DNA of 64,000 bases from Deltaproteobacteria bacterium (GCA_028817435.1 JAPPPQ010000005.1:129408-193407), one strand, 5' to 3'. Positions 1 through 9,605 are shown, numbered from the stretch's first letter. The notes: generated by a model not told the origin, from the letters alone. Numbers and translations: made by a program.

Positions 1-2865
1 GCGCCGATTCTCAAAATCATAAAGGCGGTGCAGGTGCCCGCCGCTGGTAATCTCCCGGAAAAAGCCCGCGGCCGTCTTGTCGGCGTAAATGCCCGAGGGC
101 ATCAGCAGCCCGGCCACTCCGCTGGGGCGCAACAGGCTGCGCGCGCGCTCCACAAACAAGCCGTAAAGGTTAATATCGCCCTTCGATAGCAGGGGATAGT
201 GGCCGCTCTGCCGCGCCAGCGCAGACATGGTTCTGCTGCGCTTCTGCTCGTTCTGGTATTCGCCCGCCAGCGCATCGCCCTGATTCAAAAGCTCTGCAAT
301 CATCCGCTTGCGGTCGGCGGCGCGGGTGGCGCCCGCAATCTGCGGAAAGCGCGTGGCGAACCACTCCACCTGCTCCAGGCGAATCCGATCCCACGGCGGA
401 TTCCCAATTACCGCGTCAAAGCCGTCTTCCGGGTCTCCGTTGTCCCAGTGCCGCCACACTCCGGGAAACGCCACATCCCAATGCAAAAACCGCTCGCGCC
501 CGGCGGCGGCCAGCGCATCCAAAAGAAGCTGGCGCTGCTCGCCGGCCGGCGCGGCGGGCTGCTTTGCGCCGCGCCGGAAGAAATCCCAGAAACCGTTGCC
601 GGTGAATTCGGCGAAACCGGGCAATTTGTCCAATCGCCGCTCGCCGCGCTCGGCGGCAAGCCAGCGCGCGCCGCACCAGAAATCGAGCATATTTCCCACA
701 GGCCGCATGGTCTCGGCGGCCTGCCCAAAGAGGGTGGAGGATTCCTGCGCCTCGCCGATTTCGGAATCCGGGATTTCCTCAATCTGCTTCATCACGGCGG
801 CGGCGCTCAGCAGGCCAGAGGCAACGCCATCGCCAAAAAGCGGATCGCGCGCGCGAATTTCGGCCACGGCGTCGCGCACGCGCAGGCCAAAGAGGGCATC
901 GCCGCAGCGCAGGTGGTGATCCAAAAAAGAAAGCGGCGCGCCGGGAATGAAGCTGTGCAGCCACAACGCCACTTTCGCCAATTCCACGGCCATGGGGTTC
1001 TTGTCCACGCCGTAAAGGCAGCGCTTCATGACCATGCGGCGCAGAATTTTGCGGTCGTCCAGGTCGGCTTCGGCAATCTTCCAGCCGTCGCGCTGGGCGT
1101 TGGCCAAAATGGTCTTGCGGGCATTGGCAATGCGCCGCACCAGGGGGGAGATGTAGCCGGAATCATCGGCGTCTTCGGGCGCAGAGTCCATGAGTTCGGC
1201 AATGCGCTCGGCCAAGTGGTCTGCGGCGGTGACCAGAAAGTGGCCGCTGCCCATGGCGGGATCGAGCACGCGCAATTCCAGCAGGGCGGCGGCGGGGTCA
1301 AGCTGATGCAGTTTTGCGCGGCGGTTCTTTTGCAGTTCGCGCTTTTTCCGCAGCGCGGCTGCCCGCTGCCGAAAGGCGGCGCGGCGCTCGGCAATGGCCG
1401 GCTCCAGGGTCTGCTCGACGATCAGATCCACCAGCTCTTGGGGGGTGTAGTAGCTGCCGGTGTTCTTTCGCACATAGGGCTCGGGGTGAAGTGAAACTGC
1501 GCCATTGGATTCGCGCACCGGCTCGTGCTCCAGCAGGCGCTCGTAAATGGAGCCGAGCTGCTGCACGGAGAGATCGCGGTAGTTGACAAAGAGGCGCTCG
1601 CCGCCCTTTGCGCCGGGGGCTTCCATGCGGAAAAGCTCGTCCAATATGGGGGCAAGCTCGGCATCCGGCACTTCTGCGGTTTCGAGAAGCGGCGTTTGCC
1701 GGCGCGCAAAGAGGCCGCCGTTGTAGGGCGGCAGGCCAATGCTGGAATCGCCCTTATCTACCAGGTGAAACAGGGCGCGCAGGTGGAGCCAGTAGCCGGG
1801 CGCGCTGCCGAATTCGCTGCCCCGGCCGCAGCATTCGGCAATATCGTCGCGCACCTTTTTGCGCGCGCCGTAGCGCTCGTAGCGGGGATCGTGCACGGGC
1901 AGCAGGTTGCGGTCTTCCGCATACAAAATGAACAGCACGCGGTAGAGAAAAATGAGCGCGGCATCTCGCACATCGGCAAGCGGCGCTTTGGGCGCGGCGG
2001 CGGCCAGCGCGGCGACGAGTTGCGGGAACACCTGATTGAAGACAACGCCGGAGAGATCGGTGGCGACGCGCTCTTGATAGCGCTGGCCATTGAGCCGGGC
2101 GTTTTCGAGAAAACTGCGCGGGTCGCCGCCCTGGGGCGAAAAAGATGCGCGGCGAAACAGCAGCCAGAACAGGCGCAGCTCGCTTTCGGCATCTTGAACG
2201 CCTGCGCCGCGGAAAAGTTGCGAATTGCCCCTGCCAAGGGCGGTAGCCAGGTCCACCTCGAAATAACCCTGGTCGCGGGGGCGGGCGCGCTGGCCGTAAA
2301 TGCGCCAGATACCGCCGTTGGTAAGCAAGGCCCACTGAATTGCGTCATCGGAATGGGCGTCGGCGTTTGACAGATAGCGCAGCACCTGGCTCGAAGGGGC
2401 GGCTTCCCGGCCGCGCGCGTCCAGGGGAAGGCCCCAGCGCTTGCACTCTGCAAGGGCGAGCACCCGGGAAAATCGGTGCAGAGAATTCTGCTTTCGCATT
2501 GCGGCGCTCTTTGCATCCGCATCGGCAAAGAGCATCAGATCCGGCACGCCCATGTGCCCTGCGCCCATATTCTGCTGACGCAGGTAGTGGTCCTCCCAGC
2601 CAAGCGCATCGAGCACGGGGAGGATGAGTTCCTGCTCGGTGGCGGCCTCGTTCAGAGTGGCGTCGCGCGGAAAGCGCTCGAAAATCTCGCGCGCGCGGTC
2701 GGCAAAGGCGCCAAAGCCCTCCCCTTCCTCTACCTCCTGCCACTCGGGCATTGCGCGAATGCCCTTCTCCAGGAAGTAATCCGGAAAGAGCCGCCCCATG
2801 CGGCGACCCGCGCCGCCGGGAAGCTCCAGCCTGCCCTGCTTCGCCTGCCGCTTTTGCGCCGCCAT
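1..2865 (-). CDS. Type IIG-like restriction-methylase fusion, copy 1 (3' end beyond window)
   Basis: This is a paralogue of the restriction-methylase at 4120-8388. It reads openly from the ATG at 2865 to the window edge (955 codons), so its C-terminal specificity region is not visible. The N-terminus carries a PD-(D/E)xK-like nuclease signature: VPDLMLFAD followed by AECK in a conserved context. Further in are the adenine-methylase motif I (DPAMGSGHF) and motif IV (NPPW), as expected of Eco57I-like enzymes that cut and methylate (N6-adenine) in one chain. It starts 25 bp after the pentapeptide-repeat gene. That gap carries a 15-bp copy of the last codons of the fic gene (2875-2889), the same sequence that precedes copy 2, so the spacer was duplicated with the gene. 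The start equals that of copy 2. A 173-bp tract (1415-1587) is base-for-base identical to 6929-7101. A PglX-type methylase is an alternative reading, but the nuclease motif argues for type IIG. Confidence 0.85.
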   Translation of the reverse strand, partial: MAAQKRQAKQGRLELPGGAGRRMGRLFPDYFLEKGIRAMPEWQEVEEGEGFGAFADRAREIFERFPRDATLNEAATEQELILPVLDALGWEDHYLRQQNMGAGHMGVPDLMLFADADAKSAAMRKQNSLHRFSRVLALAECKRWGLPLDARGREAAPSSQVLRYLSNADAHSDDAIQWALLTNGGIWRIYGQRARPRDQGYFEVDLATALGRGNSQLFRGAGVQDAESELRLFWLLFRRASFSPQGGDPRSFLENARLNGQRYQERVATDLSGVVFNQVFPQLVAALAAAAPKAPLADVRDAALIFLYRVLFILYAEDRNLLPVHDPRYERYGARKKVRDDIAECCGRGSEFGSAPGYWLHLRALFHLVDKGDSSIGLPPYNGGLFARRQTPLLETAEVPDAELAPILDELFRMEAPGAKGGERLFVNYRDLSVQQLGSIYERLLEHEPVRESNGAVSLHPEPYVRKNTGSYYTPQELVDLIVEQTLEPAIAERRAAFRQRAAALRKKRELQKNRRAKLHQLDPAAALLELRVLDPAMGSGHFLVTAADHLAERIAELMDSAPEDADDSGYISPLVRRIANARKTILANAQRDGWKIAEADLDDRKILRRMVMKRCLYGVDKNPMAVELAKVALWLHSFIPGAPLSFLDHHLRCGDALFGLRVRDAVAEIRARDPLFGDGVASGLLSAAAVMKQIEEIPDSEIGEAQESSTLFGQAAETMRPVGNMLDFWCGARWLAAERGERRLDKLPGFAEFTGNGFWDFFRRGAKQPAAPAGEQRQLLLDALAAAGRERFLHWDVAFPGVWRHWDNGDPEDGFDAVIGNPPWDRIRLEQVEWFATRFPQIAGATRAADRKRMIAELLNQGDALAGEYQNEQKRSRTMSALARQSGHYPLLSKGDINLYGLFVERARSLLRPSGVAGLLMPSGIYADKTAAGFFREITSGGHLHRLYDFENRR

Positions 2866-2874
2866 GGGGGGAGG

Positions 2875-2889
2875 CTAGCGCACCTGCGG
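2875..2889 (-). repeat. Relic of the fic 3' end between pentapeptide gene and methylase copy 1
   Basis: These 15 bases match the last four sense codons plus stop (Pro-Gln-Val-Arg-TAG) of the fic gene at 8398-8412. Both copies sit at the same distance upstream of a restriction-methylase ATG. The segment therefore looks like a footprint of duplication of a fic-methylase unit. It may have been kept because its AGGTG can act as the ribosome-binding site. Confidence 0.6.
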
Positions 2890-2890
2890 A

Positions 2891-4120
2891 TTAGCGCAGG
2901 CGGAATTTGTGGCGGATGCCTAGGCCCATTAGGAAGATCAGGGTGAGGGCGAAGAGGGATTGGGCGGAATTCAGGGCGGTTACCCAGCCCGGCGGAGGGG
3001 CGGCTGCGAACAGCGCTTGCTCCAAATTGGAGAAATGATTTGTGCCGCCGCGAAAGGCTGCTGCGAAGGGGAACTGCTTCAAGAAGGCGTAGTGAATGCC
3101 CGCCCACCAATCCCCGCGCCAGCCTCGGCACGGCAGCACATAGGACGCTGTGAAAGCGCCCCAAGAAAGCAGGTAGCCCGTAAGTGGGCGCAAGAAACCT
3201 CGTCCGCTTTTCGAGCACTTTTCCCAAAGCCAGTAGCCGCAGCGTTCGGCCCACGACAAAAATCGTTGCCAGCCAAGCTTCTTCTTTTTTGCCTCTGATT
3301 TGAGGCGGTATCGGCGCGCTTTCAATTCGAGAGCGGCGAATGCCGCCTCCTCTGTGCGGGCCTGCTGCTGGCCCATTGAAAGTCTCAGCGCTTGGTAACT
3401 CCGCTCATCTCCATTTTTTACGAAATCAGTGAAAAAATTGCCATCGTTTCCGAATTGTATCCCTTTATGAACAGAAACTCCATGAAACCTGGGGGCATCA
3501 GCAATGGATTTCACTTGAAAATCTGCTTGCCCATCGAAAGTACAGTCCGAGAAATTTGCCAATTTCTCAAAAGAAGCATTATGAAAAGATATTTCGTGGG
3601 AAAAATTCCCCCTAGAAAAATCAGCCACATCGAGAAATGTGGCTCCCATAAAGGAAGCTCGGCTGGAAAATTTAGACTCCTCAAAATGAGTCCACATAGA
3701 AAATCTGGCTCCGGTAAAATCAGCATCATCAGAAAATGTTACTCCGCTAAAAGAAGCATGATCGGTCGGATCAGATTGACCGGAAAATTTGGATTCGCGA
3801 AAAGAAGCTATTCTGGAAAACTTAGCTTTGTGAAAAAACCCTCCTCCGAGAAATGTAGCACCGCCGAAATGAGCCAGACCGGTGAACCTAGCCTCACCAA
3901 AATAAGCATCGCCGAAAAATGTAGCTTCGTGAAAATCTGCTGGCCCGGAAATAGTAATCCCGTTGAAATTAGCGCTCCCGGGAAACTCAAAACTTGCGAA
4001 GGAAATGCCTGTCAAATCCTCATGGGAGAAATTGACCGGTGCTCCCAAGTTTTGCGCCGCCCAGTCGTTCCAATGCTTCTTGCCCTTCTTGGCGCGCTTT
4101 ACGTCTTCCGGATTGGCCAT
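2891..4120 (-). CDS. Pentapeptide-repeat protein with C-terminal hydrophobic segments
   Basis: The 409-residue product has roughly residues 30-215 built of pentapeptide repeats with the A-x-F-x-x-(A/S/T)-x-F rhythm (for example ADFHEATFFGDAYFGEARF), which fold into a right-handed quadrilateral beta-helix. A basic linker follows, then two hydrophobic stretches near residues 300-320 and 385-405, so the protein is probably membrane-attached. Its ATG overlaps the TAA of the upstream methylase by one base (TAATG), implying translational coupling. The repeat-coding part (about 3400-4050) is visibly richer in A+T than its neighbours, suggesting separate acquisition. Some pentapeptide proteins mimic DNA (Qnr, MfpA), but nothing in this sequence shows that activity. 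A defence-associated membrane effector or sensor is an inference from context only. Confidence 0.85.
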   Translation of the reverse strand: MANPEDVKRAKKGKKHWNDWAAQNLGAPVNFSHEDLTGISFASFEFPGSANFNGITISGPADFHEATFFGDAYFGEARFTGLAHFGGATFLGGGFFHKAKFSRIASFRESKFSGQSDPTDHASFSGVTFSDDADFTGARFSMWTHFEESKFSSRASFMGATFLDVADFSRGNFSHEISFHNASFEKLANFSDCTFDGQADFQVKSIADAPRFHGVSVHKGIQFGNDGNFFTDFVKNGDERSYQALRLSMGQQQARTEEAAFAALELKARRYRLKSEAKKKKLGWQRFLSWAERCGYWLWEKCSKSGRGFLRPLTGYLLSWGAFTASYVLPCRGWRGDWWAGIHYAFLKQFPFAAAFRGGTNHFSNLEQALFAAAPPPGWVTALNSAQSLFALTLIFLMGLGIRHKFRLR

Positions 4121-7100
4121 TAGAGGCTCACTTTCGTGGTGGGGTCGTGGGCGGAGAGGGTGTTCATGTAGGCCAGGATTAGGGACTTTGTCAAGTAACT
4201 GGTGTGGGTTTTCTGCTCTTGGGTGCGGAGGACTTGGAAGGTGTCTAGGATTTCGGCGGCTTCGGCGGGGGTGGCGCCGTAGAGGTGGAAGTATAGGGCG
4301 TCCAGGCGGGCGCGGAGGTGGCGGCGCTCGTCTTCGTCCCAGGGGGCGGGGGTGGTGAGGTGTTTGGACTTGGGGAGGTGTTTGGCCATGTCCCTGGCGA
4401 AGGGGGCCATGTTGTGGGAGGTGTAGGTGAGGCGCAGCACATGGTCGCGGACAATTTGGGCGGCGGTGAGGGGGCCGAATTTGCGCTGGTAGGCGGCGGG
4501 GGGGAGGACGGGGAGTTGTTCGGCGATGAACCAGTTGAGGTGCGTTCCGTGCACTTTGCGGCGGGCGGTGTAATCAAGGGCGAGGCTGCACAGGTTGGCC
4601 AGCAGCAGCGGGGCCAGCTCTTTGTATTGGGCAATGGCGGCGCGCGCCCGCCTTCGCAGCGCTTTCTGTTCGGTGGGGCGGAGCCGCTTCCATTCGCGGG
4701 CGTCGGGCAAATCGGGGAGCAGCAGCGGCAATGTGTTGCCAAATGCGGCGCGGGGAACAATGGCCGCAGTGATGGTGCGCGAATCCACCGCATTGGTAAT
4801 GTCTCGAAAGCCGATGGCCCAGCCCAGCGGCTCTGGCAGTGCGGGGGCGGCAACTGCCTTCTGACCGGGCGCGCGCCAAACCCAATCGCCGGGGGGCAAT
4901 TTCAGCTCCGTTTCGGAAATCCAGTGCTGCGGCGCCGGCAGGAAATTGGGATCGGTGCGTTCCATGGGGGTGGTGAAGCGGCTGATGTAGGGGTTCTGCA
5001 GATTCTCCGGATTCAGCTTGACGCCGCTGAAGCGGTGGTCGAAATGCTGAATCATGCGGCCCTGGTAGAGCGGGACAAAGACCTCATCGCCCTTCTTCCA
5101 GCGCTCGCCAGCGATGAGGTCGAATCCCTCCTTCTTCAATTCCTGAGCAGGGCGGAACAGATACGAGTCATTGGTCATATCAATCATACGCCAATAGCGA
5201 ACGGGAACGGCTTTGACGGGCGCGGTGGGGGTGCTGCGGTCCACGAGAGGCACGGCGTTTTCGCAGAGCTTGCGGGTGATTTCCATGCCGCGCCGGGTGC
5301 GAAACACCGGGGCAGCACCCGTGTTGGGATTGAAAAGAGCAAAGTCTCGAGGCGTGAGAGAAAAGCACCGCTCGGAATCCTCAATTTCGCTCATATCCTT
5401 GACCATGAAGGCGCAACGAGACTCCTCGAAGCGGCGCTCGTCCCCGCCGAAAATCAACGCGCAGAACTTGAATTGCCGGTGAACCTCCGGGAAGTAGCTC
5501 GAGCGCCTGCCGCGCCGATTCTCGAAATCGTAAAGGCCGCGGAGATGTCCGCCGGTTGCGATCTCCCGAAAGAAAGACACTGTGTGCTTGCCTGCGTAAA
5601 TGCCCGATGGCATGAGCAACCCGGCCATTCCGCTGGGGCGCAACAGGCTGCGCGCGCGCTCCACAAACAGGCCGTAGAGGTTGATATCTCCCTTCGATAG
5701 CAGGGGGTAGTGGCCGCTCTGCCGCGCCAGCGCGGCCATGGTCTTGCTGCGCTTCTGCTCGTTCTCGTATTCGTCCGCCAGCGGATCGCTCTTTTTCGCC
5801 AGCGCAGCAATCATCCGCTTGCGGTCCGCCGCGCGGGTGGCTCCCGCAATCTCCGGCTTGCGAGACGAGAACCATTCCACTTGCTCCAGGCGAATCCGGT
5901 CCCACGGCGGATTCCCGATTACCGCGTCAAAGCCGTCTTCCGGGTCGCCGGCTTCCCAATACCGCCACACCCCGGGGAATGCCACATCCCAATGCAAAAA
6001 CCTCTCGCGCCTGGAAACAGAGCGCGCGTCCAAAACGAGCTTCTGTTGCAACTCGGGAAGCTCTTCGGGCCGCGAATCGCTGCTCCGGAAGAACTTCCAA
6101 TGGCCGCGTCCTGCGAAACCGGCGAGGCCGGGCAGTGCGTCGAGCTTCTTTTCCCTGCGCTCAATCGCCAGCCAGCGCGCGCCGGACCAGAAATTGAGCA
6201 TATCATTCATGGGGGCAAGGATACCCGTAATCTCATCGAAGCGATCAGAAGATGCACGAATCTCGGCAATGTCCGAATCGGGAATTTCCTCAATCTCATT
6301 CATCACCTCGTTGGCAGCGTTGAGAAGGCCCACAGCGGCGCTTTCGCCAAAGAGCGGATCGCGCGCGCGGATTTCGGCCGCGGCATTCCGCACGCGCATA
6401 CCAAAGAGCGCATCGCCGCAGCGCAGGTGGTGATCCAGAAAAGAGAGCGGCGCGCCGGGAATGAAGCTGTGCAGCCACAGCGCCACTTTTGCCAATTCCA
6501 CGGCCATGGGGTTCTTGTCCACGCCGTAGAGACAGCGCTTCATGACCATGCGGCGCAAAATCTCACGGTCGCCCAGCTCCGCTCCGGCCATGGCCCATTT
6601 GTTCTCGCGGGCATGGGCCAAAACTCCGCCCCGGATTTCCGCAATGCGAGCCACCAGAGGGGATTCGTAACCCGGATCGCCCGCGTCATAGGGAGCGGAT
6701 TCGATGAGTTCCGCAATGCGGTCGGCCATGTAATCGGCGGCGGTGACCAGAAAGTGGCCACTGCCCATGGCGGGATCCAGCACGCGCATTTTGAGCAGCG
6801 CGGCGGCGGGGTCGAGTTCGCGCAGCTTTGCGCGACGCTTCGGAATCGGAAACTTCTTGCGCCGGAATTCAACGGCCCGATTCTGAAAGGCTGCGCTGTT
6901 TTCCTCAATGGCTGGCGAGAGGGTCTGTTCGACGATCAGATCCACCAGCTCTTGGGGGGTGTAGTAGCTGCCGGTGTTCTTTCGCACATAGGGCTCGGGG
7001 TGAAGTGAAACTGCGCCATTGGATTCGCGCACCGGCTCGTGCTCCAGCAGGCGCTCGTAAATGGAGCCGAGCTGCTGCACGGAGAGATCGCGGTAGTTGA

Positions 7101-8388
7101 CGAAGAGGCGCTCGTCGTCCTTTGCGCCGGGCGCTTCCATGCGGAAAAGCTCGTCCAGAATGGGGGCGAGTTCTGCGTCCGGCACCTGCGCCTCTTCAAG
7201 GAGCGGCGCGGCATCGCGCGCAAAAAGGCCGCCGTTGTAGGGCGGCAAGCCAATGCTGGAATCGCCCTCGTCCACCAAATGAAAGAGTTCGCGCAGGTGG
7301 AGCCAGTAGCCCGGCGCCCTGCCGAATTCGCTGCCCCGGTCGAGGCGCTCTGCAATATCATCGCGCACATTCTTGCGCGCGCCGTAGCGCTCGTAGCGGT
7401 GGTCGTGCACGGGCAGCAGGTTGCGGTCTTCCGCATAAAGAACGAAGAGCAGGCGGTAGAGAAATATAAGCGCAGCATCGCGCACTTCGGGAAGCAGCGC
7501 CTTGGATGTGGCATTTGCCAGCGCGGCGACGAGGTTCGGAAACACCTGCTTGAAGACGACGCCGGAAAGGTCAGCAGCAACGCGCTCTTGATAGCGCTGA
7601 CCGTTGAGCCGTGCGGTTTCGAGGAAGCTCTGCGGTTCACCATCTCTGGGAGCCAAAGAGGCGCGCCTGAACAACAGCCAGAACAGGCGCAATTCCATAT
7701 CGGGCTGCTGAATGCCGAGGGCCGGGAAAAGTTGCGGATCGCTCATGCCAAGGGCGGCGGTCAAATCCACCTCGAAATATCCCAGGGCACGGGGCCGCGC
7801 GCGCTGGCCGTAGAGCCGCCAGACAGCGCCATTGGTGAGGAGGGCCCAATGGATTCGGCCTTCGGATTCGATTTCGGCGCTCAGCAGGTAACGAAGCACT
7901 TGGCCAGCAGGCAACACCGCCTGGCCGCGATCATCCTGGGCGCGGGCGTCCAGCGGAAGGCCCCAGCGCTTGCTCTCGGCAATCGCAAGGCCATGGGCGA
8001 AGCGGCGAGGTGCGCTTCGCTCCTGTTTGGCGAGGCGCTTCGCCTCCGCATCGGCAAAGAGCAGCAGGTCCGGCACATCCCTGCGCCGCTGCGTGCCCTG
8101 CTGGGGCAGGTAGTGGTCCCAGCCAAGCGCTTCGAGCACTGGGCGAATCAGTTCCTGCTCGGTGAACGCTTCGTCCGGGTTGGCGCCGCGCGGAAATGCC
8201 TCGAAAATCTCGTGCGCGCGGGCGGCAAAGGTGCGAAAGCCCTCCCCTTCCTCGGCCTCCTGCCATTCGGGCATTGCGCGAATGCCCTTTTCGAGGAAGT
8301 AATCCGGGAAGAGGCGGCCCATGCGGCGGCCCGCGCCGCCGGGAAGCTCCAGCCTGCTCTGCTTCGCCTGCCGCTTTTGCGCCGCCAT
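4120..8388 (-). CDS. Type IIG-like restriction-methylase fusion, copy 2
   Basis: The 1422-residue protein fuses a nuclease to an N6-adenine DNA methylase. Near the N-terminus are PD at 106-107 and E-S-K at 138-140, a PD-(D/E)xK arrangement. The methylase core has motif I DPAMGSG at 538-544 and motif IV NPPW at 826-829, preceded by the YYTPQELVDLIVEQTL segment typical of Eco57I/type I methylase families. The last 400 or so residues should hold target recognition. Length and order match type IIG enzymes, which need no separate nuclease. It starts 9 bp after the fic stop and its own stop overlaps the pentapeptide start, so fic, this gene, the pentapeptide gene and copy 1 form one transcription unit. 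Most of the chain resembles copy 1 with many substitutions, except one identical 173-bp tract. PglX (BREX) is the main alternative, but no other BREX genes are in view. Confidence 0.88.
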   Translation of the reverse strand: MAAQKRQAKQSRLELPGGAGRRMGRLFPDYFLEKGIRAMPEWQEAEEGEGFRTFAARAHEIFEAFPRGANPDEAFTEQELIRPVLEALGWDHYLPQQGTQRRRDVPDLLLFADAEAKRLAKQERSAPRRFAHGLAIAESKRWGLPLDARAQDDRGQAVLPAGQVLRYLLSAEIESEGRIHWALLTNGAVWRLYGQRARPRALGYFEVDLTAALGMSDPQLFPALGIQQPDMELRLFWLLFRRASLAPRDGEPQSFLETARLNGQRYQERVAADLSGVVFKQVFPNLVAALANATSKALLPEVRDAALIFLYRLLFVLYAEDRNLLPVHDHRYERYGARKNVRDDIAERLDRGSEFGRAPGYWLHLRELFHLVDEGDSSIGLPPYNGGLFARDAAPLLEEAQVPDAELAPILDELFRMEAPGAKDDERLFVNYRDLSVQQLGSIYERLLEHEPVRESNGAVSLHPEPYVRKNTGSYYTPQELVDLIVEQTLSPAIEENSAAFQNRAVEFRRKKFPIPKRRAKLRELDPAAALLKMRVLDPAMGSGHFLVTAADYMADRIAELIESAPYDAGDPGYESPLVARIAEIRGGVLAHARENKWAMAGAELGDREILRRMVMKRCLYGVDKNPMAVELAKVALWLHSFIPGAPLSFLDHHLRCGDALFGMRVRNAAAEIRARDPLFGESAAVGLLNAANEVMNEIEEIPDSDIAEIRASSDRFDEITGILAPMNDMLNFWSGARWLAIERREKKLDALPGLAGFAGRGHWKFFRSSDSRPEELPELQQKLVLDARSVSRRERFLHWDVAFPGVWRYWEAGDPEDGFDAVIGNPPWDRIRLEQVEWFSSRKPEIAGATRAADRKRMIAALAKKSDPLADEYENEQKRSKTMAALARQSGHYPLLSKGDINLYGLFVERARSLLRPSGMAGLLMPSGIYAGKHTVSFFREIATGGHLRGLYDFENRRGRRSSYFPEVHRQFKFCALIFGGDERRFEESRCAFMVKDMSEIEDSERCFSLTPRDFALFNPNTGAAPVFRTRRGMEITRKLCENAVPLVDRSTPTAPVKAVPVRYWRMIDMTNDSYLFRPAQELKKEGFDLIAGERWKKGDEVFVPLYQGRMIQHFDHRFSGVKLNPENLQNPYISRFTTPMERTDPNFLPAPQHWISETELKLPPGDWVWRAPGQKAVAAPALPEPLGWAIGFRDITNAVDSRTITAAIVPRAAFGNTLPLLLPDLPDAREWKRLRPTEQKALRRRARAAIAQYKELAPLLLANLCSLALDYTARRKVHGTHLNWFIAEQLPVLPPAAYQRKFGPLTAAQIVRDHVLRLTYTSHNMAPFARDMAKHLPKSKHLTTPAPWDEDERRHLRARLDALYFHLYGATPAEAAEILDTFQVLRTQEQKTHTSYLTKSLILAYMNTLSAHDPTTKVSL

Positions 8389-8397
8389 GGGGGGAAG

Positions 8398-9600
8398 CTA
8401 GCGCACCTGCGGGGGGAGAAAGCTCAGGATGCGCTCGGTTTTGGCGCGGTAGCCGGTGGGTTCGCGGGCAATCAGGTCTTGTTCCACCAACCAGTTGAGA
8501 TCGCGGGACAGGGTCTTTTGGGCCTTTGCGGCGTAGAGACGCGCCAGTTGGGTAGACAGGTCGGTGATTTGCTCTTTGCGAACCGGTGCGGGCGCAGCGC
8601 TGAGCGCGCGGGCAAGGGCCTGCCGCCTTTGCATTGCGCCGGAAGATGGAAGGCTCTGGAAATGGCCGGAGACAAAGCTGCGCCAGGCAATCTCCAGGCG
8701 AACCTCGTCAATGTAATTGCACTGCTCTTTCAGGCCCTCGGCAAAGCCCTCTATGGCGTAGAGCAGGAAGCCGCAAATATCGCCGCGCCCGGAATTGACC
8801 TGGGACGACATGGCCAACTGCCGGTAATACTCGGCCCGGGTGGCGTTGTAGTGATTGCTGAGAAGGTGCGCGGAGGGCGCGGGAACCCCGGCGCGCACCA
8901 GCAGCATATATTCCAAAAGCCGCGCGGTGCGGCCGTTGCCATCGCCGAAGGGGTGTATCCAGGCGATGTAAAGGTGCACGAGCAGCGCCTGGAAAATTGC
9001 GCGCACAAGGCGGCTCGCGCCGAGGCCCCGAAAATGCGGCGGCTCAAAGCTCTCCAGCCAGTTGCAGAGCCGCTGGAGCAGGTAGAGGCAGTCTTCTCTG
9101 GGCGCGCCGCGGTAGCGGCCCACCACAACGCCGTGCCTGGAAATTTCTCCGGGAATCACGCCGTCTCCCAGGTGGCCTTCCAGCCCCGCCAGCACGCTGC
9201 GGTTGTAGGAGAAAATCAACTCGGGAGAAAGCGCGGGCAGCGCGCCCTTTTGCGCCGCATCCCAAATTTCGCCGTAGGCGTCGAGGATGTTCTGCACCTC
9301 GCGCTGCAGATATTCCTGCGAAGGCGGAAGCTTGAGGCGGCCTTCGACCTGCTCGCGCACCTGCTCTTCGCTCAGCGTGTTGCCCTCTATGGCCGTGGTG
9401 CTGCGCGCGCCCTTGGCCAGATAGTGGCGGTGCATTTCTCTGGCGTTGACGGGCGGCAGGGGCGAGGCCGCTACCTGCTCGCAGAGCGAAACCGCCTGCC
9501 CCAGCGTCAGCCACAAGCGCGCATCTGCCCGCGCCAGATCCAGCTCGAAGCGAATCCAGGGATGGCTCTGCTCGAATTTGCGGCCCGTCTTTTGGGGCAT
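8398..9600 (-). CDS. Fic-domain protein (probable AMP transferase, class II)
   Basis: The 400-residue protein has the complete Fic active-site motif HPFGDGNGR at 216-224, which transfers AMP (or another nucleotide moiety) to a target hydroxyl. Near the N-terminus, residues 68-73 (T-T-A-I-E-G) fit the class II inhibitory motif (S/T)xxxE(G/N), so the enzyme is expected to be self-inhibited. A C-terminal winged-helix-like region (about 325-390) could bind DNA. I chose the ATG at 9600 because GGAGG lies 5 bases upstream. A longer reading to 9714 would only add a Gly-His-Ser-Pro repeat encoded by the operator-like repeats. It heads the operon that contains both restriction-methylases. A role as autoregulator is inferred from the wing domain and the repeats at its promoter. 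Confidence 0.9.
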   Translation of the reverse strand: MPQKTGRKFEQSHPWIRFELDLARADARLWLTLGQAVSLCEQVAASPLPPVNAREMHRHYLAKGARSTTAIEGNTLSEEQVREQVEGRLKLPPSQEYLQREVQNILDAYGEIWDAAQKGALPALSPELIFSYNRSVLAGLEGHLGDGVIPGEISRHGVVVGRYRGAPREDCLYLLQRLCNWLESFEPPHFRGLGASRLVRAIFQALLVHLYIAWIHPFGDGNGRTARLLEYMLLVRAGVPAPSAHLLSNHYNATRAEYYRQLAMSSQVNSGRGDICGFLLYAIEGFAEGLKEQCNYIDEVRLEIAWRSFVSGHFQSLPSSGAMQRRQALARALSAAPAPVRKEQITDLSTQLARLYAAKAQKTLSRDLNWLVEQDLIAREPTGYRAKTERILSFLPPQVR

Positions 9601-9605
9601 GGGGG

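Noticed and set aside
4120-8388. PglX of a BREX system
   Set aside because: The NPPW methylase core is compatible, but the N-terminal PD ... ExK nuclease motif and the absence of brxA, brxC or pglZ in view favour a type IIG-like enzyme.
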